From Thermoanaerobacterium xylanolyticum LX-11 (GTDB lineage: Bacteria; Bacillota; Thermoanaerobacteria; Thermoanaerobacterales; Thermoanaerobacteraceae): a DNA stretch of 64,000 nt. A model generated the notes under the pieces. That model saw nothing but the letters and a program-made list of their open reading frames with translations. It had not been told where the DNA came from and ran no database searches. The DNA is taken from NCBI RefSeq assembly GCF_000189775.2, contig NC_015555.1:2305001-2369000 (forward strand), in the 5' to 3' direction. The first letter of the stretch is position 1. Every line of letters begins with the position of its first letter. The position numbers and the translations under genes are program-made. Of the stretch, positions 18,701-26,996 are shown one piece after another.

Positions 18701-20275
18701 ATCAGGTAATGAACCTATTTCATAAGAAGCACCAGTATTTTCTAAATTTATAAATTCCCAGGCTGCAAACCTGTCATCTCCTTGATCAAAAGTTCCATTA
18801 TATATTAGATTTCCATTAGGAAGTGGTTCTTTAATAGCATTAGGATCCAAGAAATTATACTCTTCTAATCTCACATTATTTATATAAACAGGTAACGTAC
18901 TCAAACCTACATTAAATTCTAATCGCGAATTTACATAGGTATCATTTTGCATTGTAAACAAATAAGAATAATTCTTCCAATTGCTATCTAATGTGAAAGT
19001 TTGTAGAGCATAGTCTATCCATGTATTACCATCATCCCCACCTCCACTTGATAGTTTGGTTTCAATCGTACGCTGTCCATCACTTTTTGCATCAAACGAA
19101 AGCTTATATGTCTTACCCCTTATTAGACAAATAGGTCTTTGCATAAGCTGAACAGAATAAGTCTGACTACCACCATTTGTAATATTTATTTTTACACCTT
19201 GCCCTGTATTTTCAATAGTCCCATTACCACCAAATTGATCTAAATGTACAAACTGCCAATAGCTTGTATTAGGAACACTAGGTATTCCATATACATTATC
19301 AACAGTGGTGTTAAAACTCCCATTATAAATGAGGTTGCCATCATTTAATGGAGGTCGTGCATTCTCTGGATATGTTGCACTTGTATCAGATACTGGCTTT
19401 ACAGCCTCTTTATACGCATCTTTTTGGTATACTTTTACATATTCAACTTCCATTTTTTGAGGAAAATAGTTAGCATCATTTGGAGGGTATCCCGGCCAAT
19501 TACCTCCAACTGCCGCATTCAGTATTAAATAAAAATTTCTATCAAACGGAGCAGGATACGTATAGTCAAAAGCCTCATTCATTGAACGCGAAAACCAATC
19601 ACTCGTTTGATAATACAAAACATCGTCAACATACCATCTAATTTCTCCTGGTTCCCATTCAAGTGCAAAAACATGGAAATCATCAGAAAATTTTTTACCA
19701 TCTGGCAATGCATAATTTCCTCCACGATAAGTATGTGGATCACCATAATGAATAGTTCCGTATACTTTATTAGGTTCGTTTCCTAACAATTCCATTATAT
19801 CTATTTCACCACAAGCAGGCCATCCCCCATATAGGTTCATGTCTTCTGGCATCATCCAAATAGCTGGCCACATGCCCTGCCCTTCAGGAAGTTTCGCCTT
19901 TACTTCTACTCTTCCATAAGTAAATGAAAACTTTCCTTGCGTCGTAAGTTTTGCCGAAGTATAAGGACTACCATTATAATTTTCTTTTCTTGCTTCAATA
20001 ACTAATTTACCATTCTCAATTCTTGCATTATCAGGTCTATCAGTGTAATACTGCAATTCGTTATTTCCATATCCACCAGCGCCAATTGTAAAATTCCACT
20101 TGCTAGTATCTATGCTAGTATCTTTGCTAAAATCATCTTCCCATATAAGCTTCCATGTATCCTCTGTATTTTGATTATTAGGTATAGTATCAGCCATAGC
20201 AATTCTCGGCAAAAATGATATTATTAATACAAATACCATAAACACAGAGAACACTTTTTCTATACTTAATTTCAT
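15734..20275 (-). CDS. S-layer-anchored GH16 laminarinase with multiple CBM4-like modules
   Basis: 1513-residue secreted enzyme. A signal peptide (cut near residue 28, AMA) is followed by a GH16 domain (about 40-285) with the active-site strand EIDIMELLG, giving Glu157, Asp159 and Glu162. Two CBM4-like modules (about 313-475, 485-640), an unassigned beta-sandwich (about 650-750), two more CBM4-like modules (about 755-905, 930-1090) and an Asn/Thr/Ser linker follow. Next come a conserved beta-rich region and three SLH repeats (about 1334-1513) that bind the cell-wall polymer. It should cut beta-1,3(4)-glucan at the cell surface and feed oligosaccharides to the importer. Its ribosome site (AAAGGGG) is clear. 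No LacI palindrome was seen directly upstream, and an IS110 relic lies there. Confidence 0.94.
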   Translation of the reverse strand: MKLSIEKVFSVFMVFVLIISFLPRIAMADTIPNNQNTEDTWKLIWEDDFSKDTSIDTSKWNFTIGAGGYGNNELQYYTDRPDNARIENGKLVIEARKENYNGSPYTSAKLTTQGKFSFTYGRVEVKAKLPEGQGMWPAIWMMPEDMNLYGGWPACGEIDIMELLGNEPNKVYGTIHYGDPHTYRGGNYALPDGKKFSDDFHVFALEWEPGEIRWYVDDVLYYQTSDWFSRSMNEAFDYTYPAPFDRNFYLILNAAVGGNWPGYPPNDANYFPQKMEVEYVKVYQKDAYKEAVKPVSDTSATYPENARPPLNDGNLIYNGSFNTTVDNVYGIPSVPNTSYWQFVHLDQFGGNGTIENTGQGVKINITNGGSQTYSVQLMQRPICLIRGKTYKLSFDAKSDGQRTIETKLSSGGGDDGNTWIDYALQTFTLDSNWKNYSYLFTMQNDTYVNSRLEFNVGLSTLPVYINNVRLEEYNFLDPNAIKEPLPNGNLIYNGTFDQGDDRFAAWEFINLENTGASYEIGSLPDDRYFKSVITDGGKDFADIKLVQSNLKVKSSSTYLLDLKAKAFDSPREIKVYLSDQDYNPISDVKVLKLSSDWDDYRINLTTNKSFSNGCKPKFVIEFGGSNVNIGLDNISMKEVSPSSFVTVFPDQFYDLENAQIGNEMVGFTQNGKAKFDVNIPKNSNYVVSFKLMKAQENSSLKLIVSDKTYEIPTYITNDKAAIVTKQVYLNEGNNNIEINAENIELAYIEISPNLIKNGDFSDDLNEWTNWIGEGGTGNITTSSGQLKAEINNIGNQFWSIQIKQAPMELESGKIYRVSFDAKSTEPRDIFIKIEDSGYFGHLEKYIPLTTTMKNYTFDFEMDSTRSDIDLVIGLGNMEPGGKNPTNMSHVVTMDNISIAEVSENNGYFESDVPEEISNEIQSETETPAQKIGDKLLPEGQFNDNSALNYWKYWSSASAGNNAQMTIENGELKVHVTSIGNDSWDPQIYREGITLIDGKTYKISFKGRANEDRKINVVIGKPLNSDPWFIEYMPKKTFDITKDTKEYEVTFKMDNSTDTNAKLVFEIGKVDGYNIVPSDLYFDEIQIEVVDPNAETKPENNSDGSGSNSSSAGNNNTESTSTSTTSTTSVNSSNTNNTNNTNNTNNTIGAVNKNGNIITLTLDAGKAKDLIINSKDKKVVFDITTIGQGQQKVVQISKDILDTSAANGKDIVIKSDNASIALTKDALNQNQIQNGVNVSIKDNGKPNVTNYMPLSNVVDITIGNSSGNVALAKPVEVTLNISKANDPRKVAVYYYNPTTNQWEYVGGKVDVSSRTITFNATHFSQYAAFEYDKTFNDIKDNWAKDVIEVLASRHIVEGMTDTQYEPNKTVTRAEFTAMILRLLNIKEETYNGEFSDVKSGDWYANAIEAAYKAGIIEGDGKNARPNDNITREEMTAIAMRAYEMLTQYKEENIGATSFSDDKSISDWARNVVANAAKLGIVNGEPNNVFAPKGVATRAEAAAIIYGLLEKSGNI
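16836..16880. repeat. 9-bp tandem repeat in the linker of the GH16 protein
   Basis: Four perfect copies of ATTGTTTGT (plus-strand reading), with partial copies at both ends, encode an Asn-Asn-Thr repeat in the flexible linker before the SLH region. Such coding repeats can change length by slippage without breaking the frame. Confidence 0.9.
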
Positions 20276-20354
20276 TTCTCAAATCCCCTTTTCTAAAATT
20301 ATTTATCTTAATGATATTATTAAAAATAATTTATGACACTTTATTCATCTTCCT

Positions 20355-21110
20355 AAAACAGACTCCATTGATGCAGCTGTTATCACCGAATGTGCTAGGT
20401 TTGGGCAGTCAAGCCAACTCATCTACCAGGCTTGAGGTACACTGCATTTCAAAGATTAACTCGCATGCGATCATATTGTCTGCGGTTTGATCCGTGAAAA
20501 AATCGCACCATAAGCCTTATTATACGAGTTCTTAACCTATCCTTTATATTTTTTTCTCTTAATAACGTGCTTGGTAAAATTTTCTTAGCTATCATTGAAT
20601 TTTTACTCCTGCTGATATTGCTTCCATGCCTCTTGTTGACCTCATAAACTTTAATGTGAAAATTGGCAATAGCGGACTCTCAAATACCATTTAATCGCCA
20701 AGACTTTAAAAGCGTTCTAACTAAGCTTACAGACTTCATCCTGATTTCGTTGAAGCAAACCATTTAGCCCTATTATCCTCGGCATTGGGGATTTTATTGC
20801 TGCTGGTATCATCGCTGAAATTGGAGATATCAAAAAGTTTAATATTGAAGCCGCTATTGCCAAATATGCCGACCTCATCTGGATATAAATATTAGTCTGG
20901 TAATTCCGATGCACTGTATACTTCTTTAGTTAAATGTTGTGATAAATACCTACAATACTATCTTATTGAAGCCACTAACTGTATTATGAGCAGGCAGTGA
21001 GATTTAAAGAGTACTACAACAAGAAGCATTGCCAGATACCTAAACACCACATAAACGTGCCCTATCGTAACTGTTAGAAAATTAATCCCTGTGATATTTA
21101 CAATAGTATA
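20355..21110 (+). pseudogene. IS110-family transposase relic
   Basis: Translating the plus strand in shifting frames gives recognisable IS110 pieces. DSIDAAVITECARFGQ near 20361 is from the DEDD N-terminal domain. GIGDFIAAGIIAEIGDIKKF at about 20780-20840 is the Transposase_20 core, and KYLQYYLIEATN near 20950 and FKEYYNKKH near 21003 come from the C-terminus. Many frameshifts and stops make it a decayed copy. It lies between the second binding-protein pseudogene and the GH16 gene and may have separated them. Confidence 0.75.
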
Positions 21111-21152
21111 TAGGAGGAAGAAAACCCATCTTGACATTTTTGAATACTTATA

Positions 21153-22817
21153 TTATTGCCCTAACTTTTTCAGTTTTTCTTCATATTTCATTTGCTGATA
21201 TTTAAGAACCTTTTCATACCCATATTCCTCACGTTTTTTGAGAAAATTATTAAAAATTTTATCAAATTCTTCATCAGATCTTGCTAACAATAATTTAGGT
21301 AAAGTTTGACCCCACAATTGCGCAATTTTATTTGCTGCGACTCCTTCATCTGAGCTTCCAGTTGGACTTATTCGTCAAATGCAGCAAAGCTTACGGTCTT
21401 ACCTTTTGTCCAATCTTCAAGTTGTTTAAAAGGCTCAGCTGTAGGTGGAACCCATTGCAGCATCATATTTGTATCCATTAGCATCCAATATTTAAAAGCT
21501 GCACCATATTTTTGATCGAATTGAGCACGATCTTTATTTAATAAATTAAGCACTTCTGGTTTAAACTGATCCTTTCCGTCAATAGTATCCCATGTTTGTC
21601 CTTTTATACCAAGGTAAAGATCTCTTTGTCCTTCTTCACTGACTAAATAACTTAAGAATCTAATTGCTCTAGCAGGATCTTTAACATTTTTCGAAATTAA
21701 TGTTACTGTCCATCCAGATATTGAATCACCAGCTAATGTTGGAGGATCTAACTTAGAATTTGCTGGCCCATCAACTGCAATATAAATTTTATTTGGATCT
21801 TTGCTATACAGCGCTTGTTCCTGTTGAGTAAAATCACTTCTTTGATAAAGCATAGCAAAATAGCGTCCTTGAGCTATTTTTTCTTTTATCTGAGGATCTT
21901 TATCGATAAAGATATCTTTTGAGAGAAGACCCATTTCACTAGCCTTTCTTAATGTCTTTAACCATCTTATATATTCTGGATCAGTATAGCGATCATATAA
22001 TTTCCCATCTTTAACCATAGGAATCGCTAAAAAGTTTTGTAAATAGCTTTCTAATGAATAATTACCTGTATCAGTAAATTCATGCAATCCCAGAGGAATT
22101 AAAGGTTGGCCATCAAACGTAGGAAACTTCTCCTTAGCTGCTTTCAACGCATTAAGAAATCCTTCCGGTGTACGCATATCTGGGCTTCCAATTGCTTCAT
22201 AAATATCTTTTCTAACCACAAAAGTTTGGTTAGATGGTTTTAAATCTTTGTATTTGGCAAAATCCTTAGGTGAAGAAGAAGCATTAGGATATTTACAAAC
22301 ATTTCTATCGTCCTGTTTATACCATGCTAATTTTTCTGGATCTGCTACCTTAAAAAAATATATATCATATTTTTCAGCTAGCTTATTTAATGGTAAAACT
22401 AATTGTCCTTCTATCATCTTCTTTACAGCATCTTCCCACCAACCTAAAGTGATAAAATCTGGTAATTGTCCAGAAGCAATCATTGTATTCAATTTTTCTT
22501 GTTCATTACCTGCCGGAACTATAAAATTAATGTTTACACCTGTTTTCTTAGTTACATATTTTGAAACAGCATCTTCACCCCATTTTGCATTAAACCACGA
22601 AAAATTTACATACCAATCGAAAGTAATAGGTGAAGTATCCAATTTCCAGCCAGGCTCATCCTTAATTGCAGTTTTTTGGTCCGTTTTTTGAGTTTCAGTA
22701 GCTTTATTGGATTGTTCATTTGTAGATACACTTCTGCTGCTACACCCGGTAAATGAAGTCAATAAAAGCGAAAAAAGTATCAGAAACACTAAAATTTTGA
22801 CTGAATTTTTTTGCCAT
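21153..22817 (-). pseudogene. LplA-type sugar-binding lipoprotein, two frameshifts
   Basis: Large solute-binding protein of the LplA/YtcQ type, about 550 residues if repaired. The main frame (22789-21368) covers most of the protein including the lipobox FTGC. A good start (ATG 22817 after AAGGAGG) is joined to it only by correcting a seven-A tract at 22806-22812, giving MAKKNSVKILVFLILF. At the 3' end the frame stops at 21368, but the next frame continues with SPTGSSDEGVAANKIAQ up to a stop at 21153, the usual C-terminus of this family. So two single-base changes, at least one in a homopolymer, break it. No partner permeases are nearby. Sequencing error is possible. Confidence 0.8.
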
Positions 22818-23100
22818 TATCTCTTCCTCCTTCTTAATAATGAATATTCTCGGCAACTTCTGTTGCCTGATATATCTGAATTTCAGGAGACATATTTTAA
22901 ATTTATCCCCCAAAATTTCATTCTGAAATCCTTTTCCGATTTCCAATTCATTTACATCTTTATTTACATTGTAAAATTTTTTCTTTATATTTCCCTTTAT
23001 TTAACATATATGGTTACATTCTATCTTGACTTTTTTAAATCGCCCCAATAATCGAAATGGATGGTGTTTTTACCATACTACTTGTTATTGAGGTGATTTT
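22818..23100. other. Leader of binding-protein relic and left flank of an IS
   Basis: This stretch carries the ribosome site of the binding-protein relic, a small hairpin (GGCAAC-TTCT-GTTGCC, 22852-22867) and the upstream flank of the transposase gene at 23101. The left end of that IS must lie here, but I could not define its inverted repeat. Confidence 0.35.
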
Positions 23101-24613
23101 ATGTTGGGCGCATGGCGTTCGCATCCTGATTATAAGTCTTTCCTTGTCGAAAATATTCAACCCATTTATGCTTCAGATAAAAATCGTGTCATTCAATTTT
23201 CTGAAGCTTTATCTAAACTCTATAATTTAGATCTTGATGTTCTTAAACCTGTACTGGAACCTTATTACTCTAATACTGGTTCTCCAGCCAAAAATCAGCC
23301 TGAAGTTTTTCGGTCTTTTGTACTTATGTCTCTTCTTAAATGTCACAGTATTACTAAATGGGTTTACATGCTTCATCATGATTACCTTTTGTGTTACATG
23401 ATTGGCGTGTCTCCTGATAATATTCCTGGTGTCGGTACTCATTATGACTTGATTAACAGGTTATGGCTTGAGGATCCTGATATTGAAAAAGACCGACAGG
23501 ATTCTCTCCATCCTTTTAAACGCAAACCACGTAAAAAACTTGCTAAAAATCAGAAGCTTCCACCACGCCACCCTGGTATTATACAGAAATTTGTTGATTT
23601 GGCTTTACAGGGTAAAATTTTTGAGTCAAGACCTGAGAAAGCTTCTTCAACAAATTTTTGCCGATGTTGCTGTTAGGCCTTCCGCCAATGATGGCATCCT
23701 CGGTGATATTGAAAAACTTACTATCTCCGGTGACGGTACTTGCATTAAAACCGGCGGAAGTCCTTTCGGTATTAGAACTTGTGATTGTGCTAATAAGGGT
23801 ATATTTAATTGTGACTGCCATCGCAAGTTCTCTGACCCCGATGCTCGCTATGGTTGGGATAGTTATCATGAGACATGGTTTTATGGTTATTCTGGTTATT
23901 TTTTAGTGACATACAACGAAGAGCTTAAATCTGATATTCCGATTTATCTTCGCTTGGTTGAGGCTCCTCGTTATGATGGTGTTACTGCTATTATTGCTTT
24001 GTCTGAAGCAAGGGCTTTGTATCCTGATTTCGTTTTTGATAAATTTATTGGTGATTGTGCTCATGATAATTACCCTACTTATCATCTTCTTAATAAGTGG
24101 AATATTAAACCTGTAATTCCGCTTAATAAGAAGAATAAAAACAACAGCAAGTACCAAGGTACTATTAAAATCAATGAAAATGGTATTCCTGTCTGTATGG
24201 CAGGATTATCTATGGTTTACAATGGTTTTATGAAAGACCGTAACAGAATTAAATGGCGCTGTCCTTTTGCGACTGGTAAAGTTGATTCATGTAATTGTAA
24301 AGATAAGTGCTCCTCTTCTGATTATGGTAGAACCGTTTATACGAAGCCTTCATCTGATCCTCGCTTGTTTACCGTCATTCCACGTGGTTCTGATGAATGG
24401 AAAAGCGAGATGAAAAAGCGAACTTCTTCTGAGCGTGTTAACAAAAGGCTTCTTAATGACTATGAGTTGGAGCTATCTAAAACCAGAGGCAAAAAGCGTT
24501 GGTCTTTCTGGATTATGATACATTCTATTAATATCCATCTTGATGCTAGATTGAAAAAATCTAAGTTTGATTTTATTTCTATGCTTGATGGATTATTAGG
24601 TAGAGCAGCATAA
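23101..24613 (+). pseudogene. DDE transposase with CxC motifs, single frameshift
   Basis: Two overlapping frames (23101-23676 and on to 24613) encode one transposase of about 500 residues. The join is at 23636-23641, where removing one A (GAGAAAG to GAGAAG) restores the frame. The N-terminal part resembles DUF772-type transposase starts. The second part has the Asp motifs SGDGTCIKTG and FIGDCAHDNYPTYH and paired CxC clusters (CDCANKGIFNCDCHRKF, DSCNCKDKC) suggesting metal binding. ATG 23101 follows GAGGTGATTTT. I cannot name the IS family with confidence. It lies between the stranded promoter at 25.4 kb and the binding-protein relic. Confidence 0.8.
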
Positions 24614-24860
24614 ATATTGAGATTCCATATACTGTTAATTTTTAAACCTATTTTATTAGGCTTTATTTCTTATACTCTTTTTTAAAATTGATTTTCATTA
24701 TTTTACATTTTCTTTCCTCTTTTCAGTATTTTATCGCAAAGGCTTTGTTATTTTCTGTATCTAATTTCTAATTTATGCCATAGTATGACGCTGGAAATTA
24801 GTTTCCGAAATCACTCAAAAAATGAAATGTAATTCTTATTACATCCTTGTCTATTATATT
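24614..24860. other. 3' flank of the transposase relic
   Basis: AT-rich stretch after the transposase stop. It should contain the right end of the IS, but no inverted repeat matching the left flank could be assigned. No gene is visible. Confidence 0.3.
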
Positions 24861-24892
24861 ATCGTTTTATGAACACGTGTTTACAAAACGAT
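24861..24892. promoter_or_regulatory. Stranded LacI-type operator with extended dyad
   Basis: The core AACACGTGTT (24872-24881) lies in a larger dyad whose outer arms are ATCGTTTT and AAAACGAT, separated from the core by a 3-bp asymmetric step on each side. The core is identical to O1. No intact gene starts nearby; the next minus-strand gene is the binding-protein relic 2 kb away, beyond an IS. Confidence 0.75.
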
Positions 24893-25017
24893 AACATAAT
24901 GTTGCCTTTGCATAAGTCGACAAGTTTTTAATTATTTTTATGTTTTTTTAAATCGTCAGACATATTATAAATAAAATCAAGTAGCAGTTTAATAATTATT
25001 ATTCATCGTTCTTTTAC

Positions 25018-25382
25018 ACAACCGTATGTACCGTTGCTAACTTCTCAAGGTTCAGCAATACATCGTTGTATGCGTTGTCATTTCAGAGTTCACTTTTAAT
25101 GACTTGTCCTTGAGACCTTCCCGTGTAAGAACGATAACCTTCATAATCATATATCTTAAAGTTGACTGTATAGGGTTCGGATAGTGTTTGACTCCGTTTT
25201 GTATTGCAAATTCATCAGCCACAATTAGGCCTCTTATATGTTTCGTATTTTTCAGACTGAGATTTTGTCAACCGCTTCTTTCAGATTCCACCTCACGATT
25301 GAACACCCTTGCGGTTCAGCTAGCGGTTCATGTAGCCTTGCACGCATCGGACTTTTATGCCAAGTTATCTTCCATACCACGA
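25018..25382 (-). mobile_element. Truncated group II intron, 5' RNA domains only
   Basis: The minus strand carries signature stretches of a bacterial group II intron 5' region: AACCGCAAGGGTG, GTGGAATCTGAA, GATGAATTTGCAATACAAAA, GAAGGTTATCGTTCTTAC and TTGCTGAACCTTGAGAAG. A second similar copy lies at 30522-30857. No reverse transcriptase frame and no domain V follow, so it is a dead fragment. It sits between two LacI-type operators, splitting an old promoter region. Confidence 0.75.
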
Positions 25383-25386
25383 GTAT

Positions 25387-25402
25387 AATAAACACGTGTT
25401 TA
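25387..25402. promoter_or_regulatory. LacI-type operator at stranded promoter
   Basis: Perfect 16-bp palindrome ATAAACACGTGTTTAT about 20 bp downstream of the -10 box at 25428-25423. Same sequence type and same placement as O1 of the transporter operon. A degenerate copy (TACTCGTGTA) lies at 25471-25480. Confidence 0.82.
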
Positions 25403-25422
25403 TATTTAACTAGCTTAATTTA

Positions 25423-25452
25423 GATTATATAATATATTTTTTTTATTGTCAA
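25423..25452 (-). promoter_or_regulatory. Stranded sigma-A promoter, twin of the transporter promoter
   Basis: Minus strand TTGACA (25452-25447), 18-bp spacer and TATAAT (25428-25423). The surrounding sequence is clearly similar to the 14483-14511 promoter, including the shared run ATATATTTTT. It points toward the group II fragment, the IS and the binding-protein relic, so it probably once drove that gene. Confidence 0.78.
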
Positions 25453-25466
25453 TAATATTTTTTTAT

Positions 25467-26423
25467 TATATACTCGTGTAATATAATTTCGAAATTACCA
25501 ACATAACCATTTTAATAATGGCTGATTTATTCTTAGAAATAGTATCCATAAATCGTTTTATAACATTACTAATTTCCTTTCTAATTTTATAAAAAGTATT
25601 ATATATGACAGTTTCCTTCAACCATTGTCCAAAATCATCTTTATTTTCTTGCCAGGATAGGCTTCCACAACCTTTCTTAAAAAGTCCAAAAATGATTGTG
25701 CATCCAACGTCTCAGTTTCGGAATATATAATATCCCCTGTAAAATAGTCAATGACTCCAAATATTCCGACTCCTATGTGATGCCCATATGTCTTAACAAT
25801 TCTCTGACGCCCTTTTAAAAACCAAGTAGCTGTAATGGCTTGATAATCCCTGATTTTACATTCATCTTCGAAAAGAATTACTTCATCTCTTTTAATGTTT
25901 TTTTTATATCTTCAAACTTTTCCTCAAATTTTTTCTGCTCTTCTTCGTCTGCTTTCATCAAAACATATGTGGGCCTGGTATAGGTAAAACCCATCCGCTT
26001 CATCAATCGTCTAATGCTTGAGGCTTCAATATTAATATTATAAACATCTTTTACATATTGAGCGATAATTCTTGAATTCCAGTTTACATTCACAGCATAC
26101 CCGATTTCACTTGGTGTCTTTAAAATTACTTCCTTTAACTCCTCCTGAATATCAGGAGTGATTTTCGGAATACGTCCAGGTGCCTTCCCTATGGTCAGCA
26201 ATTCCTCCAAGCCGCCTTCATTGTATTTTTTCACATATTCTCCAACGGTTTGATTGTTAAATCCAAGTATTTTTGCTATCTCCAGCCGATTCTTCCCTCG
26301 AAATGCAAGAATAATAACATTAATACGGTCTATTTTCCTTGAATCTTTAAGTCCTCTTTTGAATTTCTTTAAACTCTTTATGGTCTGCCCATGTTCATTT
26401 TTAATAATACTTTTCTTTTTCAT
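25467..26423 (-). pseudogene. IS630-family transposase relic
   Basis: The first 181 residues (26423-25878) hold the helix-turn-helix part of an IS630 transposase (NRLEIAKILGFNNQTVGEYVKK). After an eight-A tract (25898-25905) the frame shifts and continues as VILFEDECKIRDYQA with the first catalytic acid, then KKIKMILDNG. There it jumps near 25620 straight to WLKETVIYNTFYKIRKEI, a C-terminal segment. The final catalytic region is therefore deleted. The A8 shift could be the programmed frameshift used by some IS630 elements, but the deletion makes this copy inactive. Confidence 0.8.
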
Positions 26424-26478
26424 TTGTAAATACGCCCCCGATATATTTTTTCTCTTATATATATCGAATATTTCGGAA

Positions 26479-26628
26479 TTATTCTACACTCATATATAGT
26501 AACATATCATCTATTTCCATAAGGATTTGAGCCATTATTTTGCAAGCTTCTTCGCAGACTAATTTGTAAATTTTTACTTCTAAATCCTTGAAATTTATTT
26601 CATTTTCGTTTAAACTTAATTTGAACAT
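26479..26628 (-). pseudogene. ISLre2 (UPF0236)-type transposase N-terminal fragment
   Basis: A 49-codon frame with a good ribosome site (AGAGGTGATTAC before ATG 26628) encodes FKLSLNENEINFKDLEVK and VCEEACKIMAQILMEIDD. This matches the characteristic N-terminus of ISLre2/UPF0236 transposases as I remember it. It stops at 26479, with only the IS630 relic beyond, so it is a truncated remnant. Confidence 0.6.
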
Positions 26629-26948
26629 GTAATCACCTCTATAACGCTTTTTTGTTTTTTCTATTTAAACATTATAGCGGATGATTCATGTAAGTGGAAG
26701 GTATCTTTTGGATTCCTTCCTTTTTCTATTTTTTACCGCCTACTAAAATTATACACTAAGCCAGAGATTTCGTAACTGACAAAATATATAGAGTGAAGCC
26801 CTTTAATATATCAATTATTAAATGAATTGCGATTGAAATATGTAAACTCCAATTTTTACTAAAAAATTGAGGGTTTAAAAATAGAACCATTTTTTCTATA
26901 ATTAATCTCTATTTTTTAGGATGTGCTATCTCACTGTTTAACAAAAAC
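26629..26948. other. Gap between IS relic and chemotaxis receptor
   Basis: AT-rich stretch carrying the promoter-side flank of the ISLre2 fragment and the 3' flank of the receptor gene. I see no gene, clear repeat or known RNA in it. Confidence 0.3.
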
Positions 26949-26974
26949 ATAAGGTGGACTATATCCCACCTTAT
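26949..26974 (-). terminator. Terminator of the chemotaxis receptor gene
   Basis: ATAAGGTGG and CCACCTTAT form a 9-bp stem 22 bp after the stop codon. On the minus strand it is followed by GTTTTTG. Confidence 0.85.
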
Positions 26975-26996
26975 ATTTGTTCTTATTAAGTTTTAA

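Noticed and set aside
20717-20914. Minus-strand 65-codon frame in the IS110 relic
   Set aside because: The plus strand shows IS110 transposase motifs over the same bases.
22740-22946. Independent 68-codon gene upstream of the binding protein
   Set aside because: It is the out-of-frame 5' end of the binding-protein pseudogene, sharing its ribosome site and start.
25467-25490. TACTCGTGTA as a further LacI operator
   Set aside because: Only a partial palindrome and overlapping the C-terminal remnant of the IS630 frame; treated as a degenerate match.
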